Positions 51,673 through 60,705 are shown, counted from the first letter of the stretch. The stretch: 64,000 nt of DNA from Streptomyces sp. MRC013 (GCF_023614235.1 NZ_CP094264.1:3100001-3164000), one strand, 5' to 3'. Translations and numbers: made by a program. The notes: generated by a model from the letters alone, not told the origin.

Positions 51673-52386
51673 TCAGCGGGGGACCGGGCACCCCCGCGGC
51701 GGCCCGCGCCGGGACATGGCGTACCGCAGCGGCAGGTCGCGCGGCCGGTGCGGGCGCAGGGCGACGGGCGCCGCGCGCGGGACGGCCAGGAGCCGGGCCG
51801 GGGCGAATCCGGTGAGGACGAGCCGCAGCGGCTCGAAGAAGGCGCAGTGCAGGGAGCGGGCGATCGCGAAGAACCCGGCCTCGCCGCGCCACATCCACAG
51901 TCCGCACGCGAGGGCGGCCAGCACGTGCGCGAGGAACATGGTCCAGGAGCCGTGGGTGAGGAGCTCCACCAGGGACGCGACGGACGACCCGGGTCCGGCC
52001 GCCTCCGGGTGCGCCGTACCGGTGTGGGCCTGCCAGACGGCCCGGGCGACGGGGTCGGTGGCACCGCCCATGCACACGCTCTGCGGGAGGGCGGCGGCCC
52101 GGTGGGCGTGGTGGCCTCCGCCGGGGACCGGCGCGAGCGAGAAGGCGGCGTGCAGCGACAACTGGGCGCCGACCGTCGTCGCCGTGATCTGGAGGGCGCC
52201 GCGCTCGACGCGGGCCGGCCACCAGGCGGCCGCGGTGGTGGCGATCGCGGCGCCGGTGAGGAAGCCGGCGGACAACGGGCGGTCGGAGGCGAGGGAGTGC
52301 CCCAGCGCGGCCGTCAGGACGCACACGGCGGCGAAGACCGCGGCGCGTGTCAGCCTCAGTGCGGGCCCGGTGCCCGCGGGTGTCAC
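51673..52386 (-). CDS. integral membrane protein of unknown function
   Basis: The protein has about 237 residues and several hydrophobic segments: 'AAVFAAVCVLTAALGHSLAS', 'SAGFLTGAAIATTAAAWWP', 'LQITATTVGAQLSLHAAFSLA', 'WTMFLAHVLAALACGLWMW'. A His-rich loop lies between ('PVPGGGHHAHRAAALPQSVCMGG'-like region). The His/Cys/Met-containing loop might bind metal, but no family is recognised. The GTG at 52386 starts just before the first membrane segment. A longer frame from GTG 52554 adds an Arg/Pro leader and overlaps the gene upstream. The end lies 273 bases from the ECF sigma gene. Confidence 0.65.
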   Translation of the reverse strand: MTPAGTGPALRLTRAAVFAAVCVLTAALGHSLASDRPLSAGFLTGAAIATTAAAWWPARVERGALQITATTVGAQLSLHAAFSLAPVPGGGHHAHRAAALPQSVCMGGATDPVARAVWQAHTGTAHPEAAGPGSSVASLVELLTHGSWTMFLAHVLAALACGLWMWRGEAGFFAIARSLHCAFFEPLRLVLTGFAPARLLAVPRAAPVALRPHRPRDLPLRYAMSRRGPPRGCPVPR

Positions 52387-52520
52387 CGGCACGGGCCGCC
52401 CCGTCCCGGGCACCGGGGCCCGGCTCTCCGCGCGGCCCCGGGCGCGGTGGGGCGTCCCCGGCCGCCGCCCCCCGCCGCCGGGGGGCGGTCCGCTCCAACG
52501 GATCGGCGCGACACGCGTCT

Positions 52521-53234
52521 TCAGTTCACCGGCAGGCGGGCGCACCGCCGGCACGTGCGGGCCGAGGAGGCCACCACGGCGTGCGCCGCCGCGGCGAGCG
52601 CGCCGGCGGCCACCGCCAGCGGCCAGTCGGTGACGACGGCGGAGAGGGTGACCAGGACGAGCGCGGTGACGGCCATGGTGACGCTCGCCGCCGTGCCCGT
52701 CCAGGCGACCGCGAGGGGCAGCCGGTGCGGGACGGGCAGCCAGCGGGCGAGCCGCCCGGTCGCGGCGAGCGTCGTCGCGGAGAGGACCGACGCCACGGCG
52801 GCCACGACGACCAGGTGCGCCGTCAGCGCCGAGGTGCCCTGGGGAAGCCGCCAGGCGGCGCCGTCGTGGCCGGCCGTCCGCAGCAGCAGCCAGCAGGCGA
52901 CGGCGAGCGGCACGGTGAACGCGGCGGCGCGGGCGGTGTGCCGGGCCTGGGCGATGGACAGTTCGTGCTGGAACGCGGGCGCCAGGCGGTCGGGCGAGCC
53001 GAAGTCGCGCACCGCCAGCTCCGCGGCGCGCTCGTAGGGGACGCCCGCGCGGGTGTGCGCCGAGACCGCGTCGTCCAGGCCGTCCCGTACCTCGGCGACG
53101 AGGCGGGACTTGGCCCGGCCCGGCCCCTGCAGGGAGTCCGAGAGGGCCGCCACGTACGCGTCGAGGGGGTCGGGGCGCCGCCCGCCGGACGCCGCGGTGC
53201 CGGTGCTCGTCCCGGCGTCCGCACCGGCGCTCAC
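52521..53234 (-). CDS. HAAS-domain membrane protein paired with PadR
   Basis: The 237-residue protein has an N-terminal HAAS signalling domain (residues about 22-105: 'DPLDAYVAALSDSLQGPGRAKSRLVAEVRDGLDDAVSAH' and 'ERAAELAVRDFGSPDRLAPAF') and four C-terminal membrane segments. HAAS proteins are typically encoded next to PadR regulators and are thought to link them to membrane signals. It begins at GTG 53234, which overlaps the PadR stop as GTGA, so expression is coupled. The ligand is unknown. Confidence 0.85.
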   Translation of the reverse strand: MSAGADAGTSTGTAASGGRRPDPLDAYVAALSDSLQGPGRAKSRLVAEVRDGLDDAVSAHTRAGVPYERAAELAVRDFGSPDRLAPAFQHELSIAQARHTARAAAFTVPLAVACWLLLRTAGHDGAAWRLPQGTSALTAHLVVVAAVASVLSATTLAATGRLARWLPVPHRLPLAVAWTGTAASVTMAVTALVLVTLSAVVTDWPLAVAAGALAAAAHAVVASSARTCRRCARLPVN

Positions 53235-53576
53235 GTGGCCAGTCCCGTCGAGGGGGCCGGCGGGTTCAGGACCGAGCCGATGGCCGTCGTGAACTCCCGC
53301 CAGGCGTTGCGCTCCTGGTCCAGGCTGCGCCGGCCGGCCTCGGTCAGCTCGTAGCGGCGGCGGCGCCGCTCGCCGACCGGGTCCCAGCTGCTCTTGAGCA
53401 GGCCGAGCCGCTCCAGGCGCTGGAGCGCCGGATAGATGGTGCCCGTGCGCAGTTCGAGCGCGCCCCCCGCTGCGCTGCTGGACGGCCGCGATGATCGCGT
53501 ACCCGTGCAGCGGGCCCGGTTCGAGCACGGCCAGGAGGAGTCCGTCCAGATGGCCGCGGACCGCGTCTGTCCTCAT
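53231..53576 (-). CDS. PadR-family transcriptional regulator (frameshift in a C run)
   Basis: From ATG 53576 the frame gives the PadR start 'LDGLLLAVLEPGPLHGYAIIAAVQQRSGG'. After the run of six C at 53463-53468 it must shift by one base to continue 'ALELRTGTIYPALQRLERLGLLKSSW', then 'RRRRYELTEAGRRSLDQER' and the end 'PSTGLAT' with stop at 53231. One base fewer in that run restores a normal PadR of 114 residues. PadR proteins are winged-helix repressors, often of multidrug exporters. The gene is divergent from the operon ending in a DrrAB-type exporter, a plausible target. Confidence 0.8.
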
Positions 53577-53668
53577 GAGGGGGAGTCTACCCAACCCTGC
53601 TGTAGGCATGCTATCTATTGGTAGCCAATGTATCGAGGGTCAGTCCGGTCCCGCTTGGAGGCACCACC

Positions 53669-54155
53669 GTGACCAAACTCCTCCTGTCCGTGCACGTGCT
53701 CGCCGCCATCCTCGCGGTCGGGTCGATCGCAGTCGCGGCCTCGCTCTTCCCGCGCTTCGCCAGGCAGGCGGCACAGGGACCGGAAGACGGGGAGGGGAGG
53801 GGGCTCCGCCGCCGGCGTCGCCGCCTTCCTGCACCGCGTCTGCCGGGTCTACGCCGTCGCCGGCCTGGTCGTACCGGTCTTCGGCCTGGCCACGGGCGCG
53901 CAGCTCGGCGCCCTGGGCGACACCTGGCTGATCTCGTCGATGGTCCTCACCGCCGTCGCCGCGTTCCTGCTCGCCATGGCGATCATCCCCGGCCAGGAGC
54001 GCCTCCTGACCATGGCCCGGGAGGGTGGCGGAGCCGCCGAGGGGCTGGGCGCCGCGGCGGCGCGGCTGGGCATGCTCACCGGGGTCTTCAACCTGCTGTG
54101 GGCGGTCGTCGTCGTCCTGATGATCGTCCGCCCCGGCTCCACGACGGGCGTGTGA
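53669..54155 (+). CDS. small integral membrane protein (frameshift in a G run)
   Basis: From GTG 53669 (GGAGG 7 bases upstream) the frame reads 'MTKLLLSVHVLAAILAVGSIAVAASLFPRFARQAA'. After the run of G at 53799-53803 the sense sequence continues one frame away: 'AAFLHRVCRVYAVAGLVVPVFGLATGAQLG', then 'LISSMVLTAVAAFLLAMAII' and 'GMLTGVFNLLWAVVVVLMIV'. Removing one G restores a protein of about 161 residues with four membrane segments. It resembles small uncharacterised membrane proteins (DUF2269-like, not certain). Its stop overlaps the next gene's GTG start (GTGA), so it heads the DUF3817-DrrAB operon. Confidence 0.7.
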
Positions 54156-54469
54156 CCGCCATGGGCCCGAAGGCACTGCGCGCGGCGGCGGCGGTGGAGG
54201 CCGCCTCCCTCCTCGTCCTGCTCGTCAACCTCCTCACGGTCCACGCCGGTCCGGTCGCCTCCCTCGGCGGACCCGTGCACGGCTCGGCGTACCTGATCAC
54301 CATCGTGGCGACGTTCTCGCTGACGGCCGCGGGCCCGTCGGGTGCGGCGCGGGCGCTGTCGTTCGTCCCCGGTGTCGGCGGGATGCTCGTCCTGCGGTGG
54401 CTGCGGCTGCACCCCGAGGCGGTCGGGGCGCCGTCCGCGGGGCCGGACGGGGGGACCGGCCGTGGCTGA
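54152..54469 (+). CDS. DUF3817-like small membrane protein
   Basis: The protein has 105 residues: '[49 protein letters not shown]', then a further hydrophobic stretch. The E-x-x-S...GP-xHG pattern is typical of DUF3817 membrane proteins, whose function is unknown. The GTG at 54152 makes a GTGA overlap with the preceding gene. ATG 54161 is an alternative. It overlaps the exporter ATPase start by 8 bases, so these genes are one transcript. Confidence 0.75.
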   Translation: MTAMGPKALRAAAAVEAASLLVLLVNLLTVHAGPVASLGGPVHGSAYLITIVATFSLTAAGPSGAARALSFVPGVGGMLVLRWLRLHPEAVGAPSAGPDGGTGRG

Positions 54470-55490
54470 CCGCCCGGACGCCGGCGCCGTGCCGGCCGGT
54501 CCGGCCGTCGAGGCCGAGGGGCTGGTGAAGGCGTTCGGCGCCCACCGCGCCGTGGACGGCCTGGACCTGACTGTCCCGGCGGGGACCGTCTACGGGCTCC
54601 TCGGCCCGAACGGCGCGGGGAAGACGACGACCGTGAGGACGCTGGCGACGCTGGTGCGCCCGGACGGCGGCCGGGCCCGGGTCTTCGGCCGCGACGTCGT
54701 GCGGGAGGCCGGCGCGGTCCGCGGCCTGATCGGCCTCACCGGCCAGTACGCGTCGCTCGACGAGGACCTGACGGGCGCGGAGAACCTGGTCCTGCTGGGC
54801 CGGCTGGCCGGGCTGCCGAAGCGGTCGGCGCGGGACCGGGCCGACCGGGTGCTGGAGGCGTTCGCCCTGGCCGGCGCCGCTGGCCGGCGGGTGGGGGGCT
54901 ACTCGGGCGGCATGCGCCGGAGGCTCGACATCGCCGCGTCGCTCCTCGCCGCGCCCGCCCTGCTGTTCCTCGACGAGCCGACGACGGGCCTGGACCCGCG
55001 CTCCCGCGGCCAGGTGTGGGACGTCGTCCGCGCGATCGTCGACCTCGGGACGACGGTCCTGCTGACCACGCAGTACCTGGACGAGGCCGACCGCCTGGCG
55101 TCCCGGATCGCCGTCGTCGACCGGGGCCGGGTCGTCGCCGAGGGCACCCAGGGCGAGCTGAAGGCGTCGGTCGGCGCGGGCTCCGTCCACCTCCGGCTGG
55201 CCGACCCCGGGCAGCGGGCGGAGGCCGAGCGGGTCCTCGCCCTCCACCTGGCCGCCGAGGTGCGGCGGGAGGCCGACCCGGCGGCGCTCACCGCCCGCGT
55301 CGGCGGCGCCGGCGGGGGCCGGGACGCGGCCGAGCGGGCCTCCCGGGTGCTCGCCGAGCTGGCCCGGCGGGGGATCGCGGTCGACGCGTTCTCGCTCGGC
55401 CGGCCCAGCCTGGACGAGGTGTTCCTCGCCCTGACCGGCCGGGAGGCGGACGCCGGCGCCGCGCCCGCGGACGCGGGGGCCGCGGCATGA
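54462..55490 (+). CDS. DrrA-type ABC exporter ATP-binding protein
   Basis: The 342-residue ATPase has Walker A '[17 protein letters not shown]', Q-loop '[14 protein letters not shown]', signature '[12 protein letters not shown]', Walker B '[16 protein letters not shown]' and the H-loop region '[12 protein letters not shown]'. The C-terminal extension '[25 protein letters not shown]' is typical of DrrA, the daunorubicin-resistance ATPase family. It starts with GTG 54462, inside the preceding gene, and ends overlapping the permease gene (ATGA). It should drive export of a hydrophobic drug or lipid. The substrate is unknown. Confidence 0.93.
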   Translation: MADRPDAGAVPAGPAVEAEGLVKAFGAHRAVDGLDLTVPAGTVYGLLGPNGAGKTTTVRTLATLVRPDGGRARVFGRDVVREAGAVRGLIGLTGQYASLDEDLTGAENLVLLGRLAGLPKRSARDRADRVLEAFALAGAAGRRVGGYSGGMRRRLDIAASLLAAPALLFLDEPTTGLDPRSRGQVWDVVRAIVDLGTTVLLTTQYLDEADRLASRIAVVDRGRVVAEGTQGELKASVGAGSVHLRLADPGQRAEAERVLALHLAAEVRREADPAALTARVGGAGGGRDAAERASRVLAELARRGIAVDAFSLGRPSLDEVFLALTGREADAGAAPADAGAAA

Positions 55491-56341
55491 GCGCCCCGGT
55501 GCCCGGCGGGGCCGTCCCGCGCGGCGACGCGCCCGTCCCGGCCCGTGCCCTCGCCGACCTGCTCTCCGCCGGGGAGCGGCCCCCCGCCCCCGGTCCGCTC
55601 GCCGCCTCCGCGGTGTTCGGCTGGCGGGCCGTGCTGAAGATCAGGCACCTGCCGGAGCAGCTCTTCGACGTGACCGCGCTGCCGGTGGTGCTGGTGGTGA
55701 TGTTCACGTACCTCTTCGGCGGGGCGCTGGCCGGATCGCCCCGCGAGTACGTCCAGTACCTGCTGCCCGGCGTGATGGTGATGTCGGTGGTGATGACCAC
55801 CGCGTACACCGGCATCGCGCTCAACAACGACATCGGCGGGGGTGTCTCCGACCGGTTCCGCGCGCTGCCGGTGTGGCGGCCGGCGACGGTCGTCGGCTAC
55901 CTGCTGGGCGACGTGCTGCGCTACTCGATCGCCTCGGCGGTGATGCTCGCCGCCGGCCTGGTCCTCGGCTTCCGGCCGGCCGGGGGCGCCTCCGGCGTGG
56001 CCGCCGGCGTTCTCCTGCTCCTCGTCTTCGCCTTCTCCTTCTCGTGGATCGGGACGACGCTCGGCCTGCTCGTACGGGACGAGAAGACGGTGACGGGCGC
56101 CTCGATGGCGGTGATCCTGCCGCTGAACTTCCTCAGCGACGTGTTCGTCGACCCCGGCACCATGCCGGGCTGGCTGCGGACCGCGGTCGGCCACAATCCC
56201 GTCACCCACGCCGCCTCGGCGGTGCGCGGTCTCATGGACGGCCGATGGCCGGGCGCCGAAGTGGCGTGGACGCTGGGGTGGTCGGCGGTGCTGGTCGCCG
56301 TCTTCGGATCCCTGACGGCCCGGCTCCACGACCGCGGGTGA
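55487..56341 (+). CDS. DrrB-type ABC-2 exporter permease
   Basis: The 284-residue protein has six hydrophobic segments and the ABC-2 membrane pattern: '[22 protein letters not shown]', '[26 protein letters not shown]', '[28 protein letters not shown]', '[32 protein letters not shown]'. It pairs with the ATPase before it (ATGA overlap at 55487-55490). A cytosolic N-terminal tail of about 40 residues is Pro/Ala-rich. The operon sits opposite the PadR/HAAS pair. Confidence 0.93.
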   Translation: MSAPVPGGAVPRGDAPVPARALADLLSAGERPPAPGPLAASAVFGWRAVLKIRHLPEQLFDVTALPVVLVVMFTYLFGGALAGSPREYVQYLLPGVMVMSVVMTTAYTGIALNNDIGGGVSDRFRALPVWRPATVVGYLLGDVLRYSIASAVMLAAGLVLGFRPAGGASGVAAGVLLLLVFAFSFSWIGTTLGLLVRDEKTVTGASMAVILPLNFLSDVFVDPGTMPGWLRTAVGHNPVTHAASAVRGLMDGRWPGAEVAWTLGWSAVLVAVFGSLTARLHDRG

Positions 56342-56779
56342 CCCCGGCGGGGCCGGCCCCCGAGGCCCGCCCGTACGGGTGACCCCGGCGGGGGCGCGTC
56401 CCGGGGCGGGCGCCGGCCGGGGCGTCCCGCGGTCTGCGGCCCCGGTGCGGCGCGGCGCCGCACCGGGGCCGCACCGCTCGCGGCGCCCGGGAGGCGGACG
56501 ACACCCGGGGAGTCCGGCGCGGGGCACGTGCTCCTTCGCGCCCCCGCGAGGGACCTCGCCACGGGTGGGGCGCGGGCGACGCCGTCGGCGGTGGGGGCGG
56601 GGGCGGCGGCGGGGGGAGCGCCGCCGTGCCGTCCGGTCCGGCCGGGCGCGGGCGGCCCGTGACCCGGACCAGGCGGCCCGGCCCGGAGGGGCGGGCGCAC
56701 CCGGCCCGAGGAGGCGGCGTCGTCGAGCGGGGCGGCGGCCGCGGAGGCGAGGGCGGGGCCGCGGCTGGCGGCGGAGGAC
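56342..56779. other. gene-free intergenic region
   Basis: The region is GC-rich and repetitive (duplicated GTGACCCCGGCGGGG near 56339 and 56380). Open frames on both strands are compositional. It probably includes the decayed 3' part of the SARP relic on the minus strand, but no residual similarity is visible there. Confidence 0.5.
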
Positions 56780-57175
56780 CCGGCCGCGGCACGGGCCGGG
56801 GGCGGTCTCCAGGGCGGCGGTCTCGCCGTCGGCCGCGGCGCTGCGGCGGGACTCGCCGAGGGCCTCGTCGAAGCGGGTGAGGTCGGGTCGGTCCCCGCCG
56901 ACGGGGATCCGGTACCCCGGTGTGTCGGTGACGACCGTTTCCCGTGTGTGGGGAATGCGTGAGCGCGGATCGGCGGCGATCTCCCGAATCCGGTGTTCTG
57001 CCGTGGCGGGCGGTACGCGTTCCCACACCGCTTCCGCCGGACGGGAAATCGGCGCCTCCCGACCGGCCTTCGGCAGCAGCGCGGCGAGCAATCGCGCGGG
57101 TGCGCGGACCGCCGGGGTGGAGCCGCTGTTCCCCGCCGAAACCCTCAACGCGCCCGGAATGCCGAACCGGACGGC
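56780..57175 (-). pseudogene. SARP/AfsR-family regulator remnant
   Basis: The minus-strand frame reads 'VRFGIPGALRVSAGNS', then 'LLAALLPKAGREAPISRPAEAVWERVPPATAEHRIREIAAD' and 'VVTDTPGYRIPVGGDRPDLTRFDEALGESRRSAAADGE'. This is the winged-helix DNA-binding domain and the first BTAD helix of a SARP-type regulator. The start codon is lost (GTC at 57170-57172) and the frame dissolves into Arg/Pro sequence at about 56786, with no BTAD remainder. It is thus a truncated relic, about 430 bases upstream of and divergent from the P450 gene it may once have controlled. Confidence 0.7.
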
Positions 57176-57601
57176 GCTCTCCGGGAGACCGCCGTGGACA
57201 CTTACCCCAGGGGACGGGCCCCACGGCAATACCAAGTGTTCGCGTCGGTTGTTTGGGGAATTCCGGTCAGCGCTTCACGAGTTGATTGTTGAACGGGTTT
57301 AACTTGACACACCGGCCCGCGCCCGGGAACATTCCCCCCGTTGCCTGTGACCTGTACGCGTCAATAGTTCGCGGCCGTCCCGGCCACCGGGCGGCGGCCC
57401 CCGCGAAGGCGCCACCGCCCGCCCGAAGGCCGGCCGTCCGCGCTCCGTGCACCACCGCCCCCTCCCGCACCGATCCGCGCCCCACCGCCCGGGCCCGATG
57501 CACCGGGCGCGCCCGCACCCGTCCGGACCGCCGGACGGCACCGCGCGGACCGCCGCTCCCGTCCCCGAAGCGGACCGCCCCCAGGAAGGAAGCACCACGC
57601 C
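57176..57601 (+). promoter_or_regulatory. upstream region of the P450/isocyanide synthase module
   Basis: The region contains 57240-57310, which is markedly less GC-rich. TTGACA (57304-57309) is followed 17 bases later by GAACAT, a weak promoter candidate reading toward the P450 gene. No gene is visible in the remaining Pro/Arg-coding GC-rich part up to the P450 ribosome site (AGGAAGGAAG at about 57582). Confidence 0.35.
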
Positions 57602-58901
57602 ATGTCGCGTCCCGAACGGCTGCCTCTCCACGGCGAGGAGTACAAGACCGACCCGTACCCGCTGTACCGGAAGCTCCGCGAGGAGGGACCCGTCCACGCG
57701 GTCACCTTCCCCAGCGGGGTCGACGCGTGGCTGGTCACGGGATACGAGGCGGCGCAGAGCGCCCTCACCGACGACCGCCTCGGCAAGAACCACGACCTCG
57801 GCAACAGCGCCTGGCGCGCGCGTGCGGCGATCATGCCCGAACCGCAGCACTCCCGGCTCCAGGTCCACCTGCTGCACCAGGACCCGCCCAGGCACACCGT
57901 GCTGCGGAAGCTGGTCACCGAGGCGTTCGCCCCCCGCAACGTCGAGCGGAAGCGCGCCCGTTTCGAGGAACTCGCCGCCGGGCTCCTCGACGACGCCCTC
58001 GCCGCGGCCGGCGGGAGCGGCGTGGTCGACGTGGTCGGCGCCTTCGCCGCGCACTTCCCGTTTCGCGTCCTCGCCGAGGTCATCGGCCTGCCCGACGCGA
58101 TCGCCGCCCGCTTCGACCGCGACTGGGGCAAGGTCGTCCAGCCCGTCGGCCCCACCGACCCGCAGCGGCCGGTGTACGAGGGGCGCCTGCGCGGCCTGGA
58201 GGACTACATCGCCGAGGTCGTCGGGCACAAGCGCGCCCACCCCGCCGACGACCTGCTCACCGGCCTGGTCCACGCCTGTGAGGCCGGAGAGATCACCGGG
58301 GAGGAACGCGACTCCATGGTCTTCCAGCTCCTCGTCGCGGGCCAGGAACCGGTCACCAACCAGATCACCACCGCCCTCGTGGCCCTTCTGCGCCACCCCG
58401 CCGAGCTGCGCCGGCTCCAGGAGGCCGTCGGCGGCGGGACGAGCGCGGCCGGCGAGGCGCTGCTCACCCGGGCCGTCGAGGAACTCCTGCGCTACGACAG
58501 CGCCTTCGAGCTCACCACGTGGCGGTTCTTCGCCGAGGACTCCGACCTCTTCGGCACCGCCGTCCCCGCCGGGGACTCGGTCATCGTGTCGCTGTGCGCC
58601 GCCAACCGCGACCCCGAGCGGTTCCCCGACGCCGACACCCTCGACCTCGACCGCTCGCCCAACCCCCCACCTGGCGTTCGGCCACGGCATCCACTTCTGT
58701 CCCGGGGCCGCCCTCGCCCGCCTCGAACTCCGCATCGCCCTGCGGGAACTGCTCACCCGGCTGCCCCGGATCCGCCTCGCCGTCCGGGACGAGGACCTGG
58801 TCTGGGTGCGCGCCGTCCTCGCGCGCGGCGTCGACGCGCTGCCCGTCTCCTACGGCCCGCCGGACGCCGCCCCGCAGGGCGGCTGCCCCGTACGGCACTG
58901 A
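57602..58901 (+). CDS. cytochrome P450 (frameshift in a C run near the heme motif)
   Basis: From ATG 57602 the frame gives a P450 of about 430 residues: 'DPYPLYRKLREEGPVH', 'HLLHQDPPRHTVLRKLV', I-helix 'QLLVAGQEPVTNQITTAL', ExxR in 'VEELLRYDS', and 'SLCAANRDPERFPDADTLDLDRSPNP'. At the run of six C (58663-58668) it shifts by one base and resumes 'HLAFGHGIHFCPGAALARLELRIALRELL', the heme-Cys motif, ending '...GCPVRH' at 58901. Removing one C restores a normal enzyme. The I-helix has E-P in place of the usual acid-Thr pair. It lies before an isocyanide synthase and likely oxidises its product. Confidence 0.88.
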
Positions 58902-58950
58902 CCCCCCAGACCCGTACGGCACTGACCCCCGAGACCCCTACGGCACTACC
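58887..58950. repeat. 24-bp unit repeated three times across the P450 stop codon
   Basis: Units beginning CCCGTACGGCACTGACCCCC occur at about 58887, 58911 and (one base changed) 58935. The first contains the P450 stop codon, so the 3' end of the gene has been triplicated, each copy carrying its own TGA or a variant of it. Confidence 0.7.
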
Positions 58951-59412
58951 CCCGGACCCGGCCCCGCCCGAACCCGGCCCCCGGTCACCGGGATCCCCCG
59001 CGCGGACCGGTCGCGCGCGTCCCCCTCGCCGGGGCCGTGTGCGACCCCCCGGCACGGAAGCGCCTTCGCCGCCCCGCCGGACCGGGGGTGGGGCGGCCGC
59101 ATGCCACCGGACCCGGGCGGGGGCCCCGCGGTCGGACTCGGCCGGGGAGGTCCCGCAGCCGGATCCGGGCGGAAGGCCCCTGGCCGGGCCCCGGTGGAGA
59201 GTTCCCGCCCGGGGTCGGTCAGGGAGGCCCCCGACCGACCCCGGACGGGAAGGCCCCCGACCGACCCCGGGTGGGGAGGCCGTCCGCCGGCGGCCGCGCG
59301 CCGCACCCCGCCCGCCCTCGACCGCGCCGCACGCACCGCGCCCGACGGAACCCCCGGACCGCCCGGACCACCCGTCCCAGCACCGCGACTCACGGAAGCG
59401 AGCCGATCGTCC
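58951..59412. other. gene-free spacer between the P450 and isocyanide synthase genes
   Basis: The spacer is GC-rich with degenerate repeats, notably at 59200-59285, where GGCCCCCGACCGACCCCGG-like units occur about three times. No gene is seen. The spacer is long for an operon, so the synthase may have its own promoter. Confidence 0.5.
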
Positions 59413-60393
59413 ATGTCCGAACCCCCCACCACCGTCCCGGCGCCCGAAGCCGGGTGCATCAGCCGGGAGATCGTGCGGCTCCTCATCCCGCACCGGCGCA
59501 CCGTGGAGCCCGACCCCCACCTCGACACCCCCGACGACTTCCCCGAGCAGCTCGGCCAGATAGCCGACTTCGTCGCCCGCGGCGAGCGGATCGTCTTCAG
59601 CCTGCCGGGCTTCCCCTGCAAGTCGCCCAACCCGGACAAGGTCCTGGGCCGTTTACCGGACCACGGCGAGCGGCTCGCCCTGCGCTTCCTCGACTCGCTG
59701 TGCGCCGAGATCGAGAAGGTCCACCCGCCCGGCGCGAAGGTCCTGATCTGCTCCGACGGCCACATCTTCGGCGACGTCGTCCGCGTCCCGGACGAGCACG
59801 TCGACGCCTACAACGACGCGCTGCTCGACATGATCCGCGCCGAGGGGCTCGCCGGCCGCCTCGACACGTTCGACCTGCGCGACTGCTACGGCCCCGACCT
59901 GTCGTACGACGAGAAGCGCGAGCTGGCCGCCAGGACGCTGGGCCCGACCCTGGAGGAGCTGCGCGCCGAGGTCCGCGAGGACGAGCCGTCCCGCCGCATG
60001 TACCTCGGCATCACCCGGTTCCTCGTCGAGGACACCGCCGGCTGGGAGGGCTCCCGCTCCGCCCTGCAGCGCGACTGCCGCCGCCGCGCGTACGAGGTCA
60101 TCCTGCGCAGCCGCGCCTGGAGCGAGCTGATCTCCGAGCGGTACCCGCACCACGTGCGGCTCTCCATCCACCCGCAGAACCGCGGTGCGGCCAAGTTCGG
60201 CATCCGCCTCCTCGGCGCCGCCGACGCGTGGACCACGCCGTGGCACTCCGCCCCGCTGCGCCGTGCGGACGGCACGTGGGAGCTGATGCACCGCCGCGAC
60301 GCCGCGAGGCTCGGCCGCGAGGTCCGCCGCGACGGCCGGCCGAGCCACTTCGAGGAGACCGGCGGCGCCGCGGACGCCACCGCGGCGGTCTGA
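59413..60393 (+). CDS. isocyanide synthase (PvcA/IsnA/DIT1 family)
   Basis: The 326-residue protein of the pyoverdine/dityrosine (DIT1/PvcA) family has 'FVARGERIVFSLPGFPCKSPNPDKVLG' (about residues 55-78), 'VLICSDGHIFGDVV', 'FDLRDCYGPDLSYDEKRELA', 'YLGITRFLVEDT' and 'RYPHHVRLSIHPQNRGAAKFGIRLL' near the C-terminus. PvcA and IsnA convert the amine of tyrosine or tryptophan to an isonitrile using ribulose-5-phosphate. The amino acid used here cannot be told. The ATG at 59413 is the first good start in this frame. With the preceding P450 it forms a small natural-product module like yeast DIT1/DIT2. Confidence 0.85.
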   Translation: MSEPPTTVPAPEAGCISREIVRLLIPHRRTVEPDPHLDTPDDFPEQLGQIADFVARGERIVFSLPGFPCKSPNPDKVLGRLPDHGERLALRFLDSLCAEIEKVHPPGAKVLICSDGHIFGDVVRVPDEHVDAYNDALLDMIRAEGLAGRLDTFDLRDCYGPDLSYDEKRELAARTLGPTLEELRAEVREDEPSRRMYLGITRFLVEDTAGWEGSRSALQRDCRRRAYEVILRSRAWSELISERYPHHVRLSIHPQNRGAAKFGIRLLGAADAWTTPWHSAPLRRADGTWELMHRRDAARLGREVRRDGRPSHFEETGGAADATAAV

Positions 60394-60478
60394 AGCACCG
60401 CCGCGGCCGGGCCGGCACCGGCCGCGGGCCCGGGAGCGACGGAGCGGCCGTCGGCGCCGAGACGCGCCGTGAGCGCAC

Positions 60479-60522
60479 GCCCCCTCACGCGGTGGTTCCC
60501 GGGCCCCGCCGCGTGAGGGGGC
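60479..60522. terminator. hairpin terminator
   Basis: A 14-bp perfect stem (60479-60492, GCCCCCTCACGCGG, with 60509-60522) and a 16-base loop lie 86 bases after the isocyanide synthase stop. Confidence 0.75.
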
Positions 60523-60547
60523 GGCCGCCCGACGCTCGGCCCCGCCC

Positions 60548-60690
60548 CGACCCGTACGGGACCTTCCCACCGGTACGGGACCCTGCCTCCGTACGGGATC
60601 CTCGCCTCCGTACGGGATCCTCGCCTCCGTACGGGATCCTCGCCCCCGTACGGGGCCCCCACCCCACCCCGCCCCCGTACGGGACCGGGG
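60548..60690. repeat. 19-bp tandem repeats with CGTACG core
   Basis: Units of CCTCCGTACGGGATCCTCG start at 60586, 60605 and 60624, with a diverged copy at 60643 and outlying half-units at about 60551 and 60571 and at 60673. Each holds the palindrome CCGTACGG and, in the three best copies, GGATCC. They lie between the isocyanide synthase terminator and the convergent end of the copper operon. Confidence 0.8.
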
Positions 60691-60705
60691 ACCGTCGCGG
60701 GGAGG

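Noticed and set aside
60586..60661. CRISPR array
   Set aside because: The 19-bp units abut directly, with no spacers.
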